Below, one piece after another: positions 4,562 through 5,314 of a stretch of DNA of 5,314 nucleotides. Source of the DNA: Candidatus Caccousia avistercoris (lineage in GTDB: Bacteria; Bacillota; Clostridia; Oscillospirales; Acutalibacteraceae); NCBI GenBank assembly GCA_018715025.1, contig DVMK01000135.1, forward strand, positions 1 through 5,314, in the 5' to 3' direction. Numbering within the stretch: position 1 is the first letter of the stretch; the number at the start of each line of letters is the position of its first letter. Below the pieces are notes generated by a model. That model was not told the origin of the DNA. It ran no database searches and saw nothing but the letters and a program-made list of their open reading frames with translations. The position numbers were made by a program, and so were the translations under genes.

Positions 4562-5314
4562 ATGGGAAACGCTTTGCTGTGGGCGGCCGGAGGAACCGGC
4601 TTCACCTTTGCCATGACGGCTCTGGGGGCGTCGCTTGTATTTTTCTTCAAGGATAAGGTCAGCGCCGGGATCCAGCGGATTTTCCTGGGGTTTGCGGCCG
4701 GCGTGATGATCGCGGCTTCTGTGTGGAGCCTGCTGATCCCGGCCATTGAGGAGGCGGAGGGCCGGGGGATCCCCGGCTGGCTGCCGGCGGCAGGGGGCTT
4801 TGCCCTGGGGGCGGCCTTCCTCATGCTGATGGACAGCCTGCTGCCTCACCTGCACCCAGGCTCTCTGCAGGCCGAGGGGCATGCCAGCTCCTGGAGGCGT
4901 ACCACGCTGATGGTCATGGCCGTCACCCTTCACAACATCCCGGAGGGAATGGCCGTGGGGCTGGCCTTCGCTCTGGCGGCCCAGCAGGAGGGCGCGGGGT
5001 TCTCTGCCGCCGCGGCCCTGGCCCTGGGCATTGGAATTCAGAACTTCCCGGAAGGGGCGGCGGTGTCGCTGCCCATGCGGCAGGAGGGGGTCAGCGCCGG
5101 GAAGTCGTTCCTGTACGGCTCCCTCTCCGGCGCGGTAGAGCTGCTGTTCGGGGTGCTCACCGTCTTGGCCGCCGGGCTTCTGCAGCCTGTCATGCCCTGG
5201 CTGCTCAGCTTCGCGGCGGGCGCCATGGTGTATGTGGTGGTGGAGGAGCTGATCCCCGAAGCCCACCTGGGCGAACACTCCAACGTGGGAACCCTTGGGG
5301 TCATGGCCGGCTTT
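4562..5314 (+). CDS. ZIP-family divalent metal transporter (ZupT/GufA-like), 3' end outside window
   Basis: The open frame gives 251 residues with no stop before the window ends. Related bacterial ZIPs run about 255-275, so only the last helix should be missing. ZIP proteins carry Zn, Fe, Mn or similar divalent metals into the cytoplasm. Helices fall near 4-28, 37-60, 73-94, 114-140, 148-170, 183-205 and 209-231. The family's binuclear metal site is clear: HNIPEG (124-129) in helix IV and QNFPEG (160-165) in helix V, plus E193 in helix VI and EELIPEAH (228-235) ending helix VII. The second site has Gln160 instead of His, a variant also seen in other bacterial ZIPs. The loop between helices III and IV (95-113) has only three histidines, so it is not a His-rich metal-sensing loop. 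AGGAGG (4551-4556) lies 5 nt before the ATG. The metal cannot be assigned from sequence. The upstream palindrome suggests metal-responsive repression. Confidence 0.9.
   Translation, partial: MGNALLWAAGGTGFTFAMTALGASLVFFFKDKVSAGIQRIFLGFAAGVMIAASVWSLLIPAIEEAEGRGIPGWLPAAGGFALGAAFLMLMDSLLPHLHPGSLQAEGHASSWRRTTLMVMAVTLHNIPEGMAVGLAFALAAQQEGAGFSAAAALALGIGIQNFPEGAAVSLPMRQEGVSAGKSFLYGSLSGAVELLFGVLTVLAAGLLQPVMPWLLSFAAGAMVYVVVEELIPEAHLGEHSNVGTLGVMAGF

Noticed and set aside
4481..5278. A 265-codon minus-strand frame opposite the ZIP gene.
   Set aside because: The plus frame has the HNIPEG, QNFPEG and EELIPEAH motifs of ZIP transporters. The minus frame is a compositional shadow.
1..5314. Possible CRISPR arrays, tRNA or rRNA genes, insertion sequences, phage or toxin-antitoxin modules.
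   Set aside because: No repeat-spacer pattern, cloverleaf with TTC-type arm, transposase motif, terminal inverted repeats or paired small genes were found by reading both strands.

Overview
The window looks like chromosomal DNA from a GC-rich member of the Firmicutes, probably a gut-type Clostridia (Oscillospiraceae-like). The evidence is strong AGGAGG-type ribosome binding sites, sigma-A style promoters, a lipoprotein signal peptide, a clostridial-style cobalamin riboswitch and GC-rich coding DNA with AT-rich gaps. The taxonomic call is an inference from style, not from a marker gene.

Left part (1-3425, + strand): a corrinoid (vitamin B12-type) uptake operon. A near-consensus promoter (138-166) drives a leader holding a cobalamin riboswitch (about 186-397) and an intrinsic terminator (452-491). 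Three tightly packed genes follow: a substrate-binding lipoprotein (btuF-like, 523-1557), a FecCD/BtuC-family permease (1579-2655) and an ABC ATPase (btuD-like, 2652-3425). Together they would capture a corrinoid outside the cell, pass it through a permease dimer and power import by ATP hydrolysis. The riboswitch would shut the operon off when cobalamin is plentiful. An antiterminator pairing (362-369 with 473-480) can be read directly from the sequence, and it is incompatible with the P1 and P13 stems of the aptamer. This gives a complete switching model.

Middle part (3426-4308): a short AT-rich convergent gap, then a minus-strand gene for a 261-residue protein with an XRE-type helix-turn-helix domain fused to about five predicted membrane segments. 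It looks like a membrane-anchored regulator of unknown signal.

Right part (4309-5314): a 253-bp divergent control region, then a ZIP-family divalent metal transporter cut off by the window end. The ZIP promoter is consensus-like (TTGACA, 17 bp, TAGGAT). It carries a 22-bp near-perfect palindrome right at the predicted transcription start, which resembles a DtxR/MntR-type metalloregulator operator. A second palindrome lies between its -35 and -10 boxes.

The genes belong to known families and I see no undescribed multi-gene system. The most informative content is regulatory: the readable riboswitch expression platform, the double-palindrome metal transporter promoter, and the membrane-bound XRE protein divergent from it.
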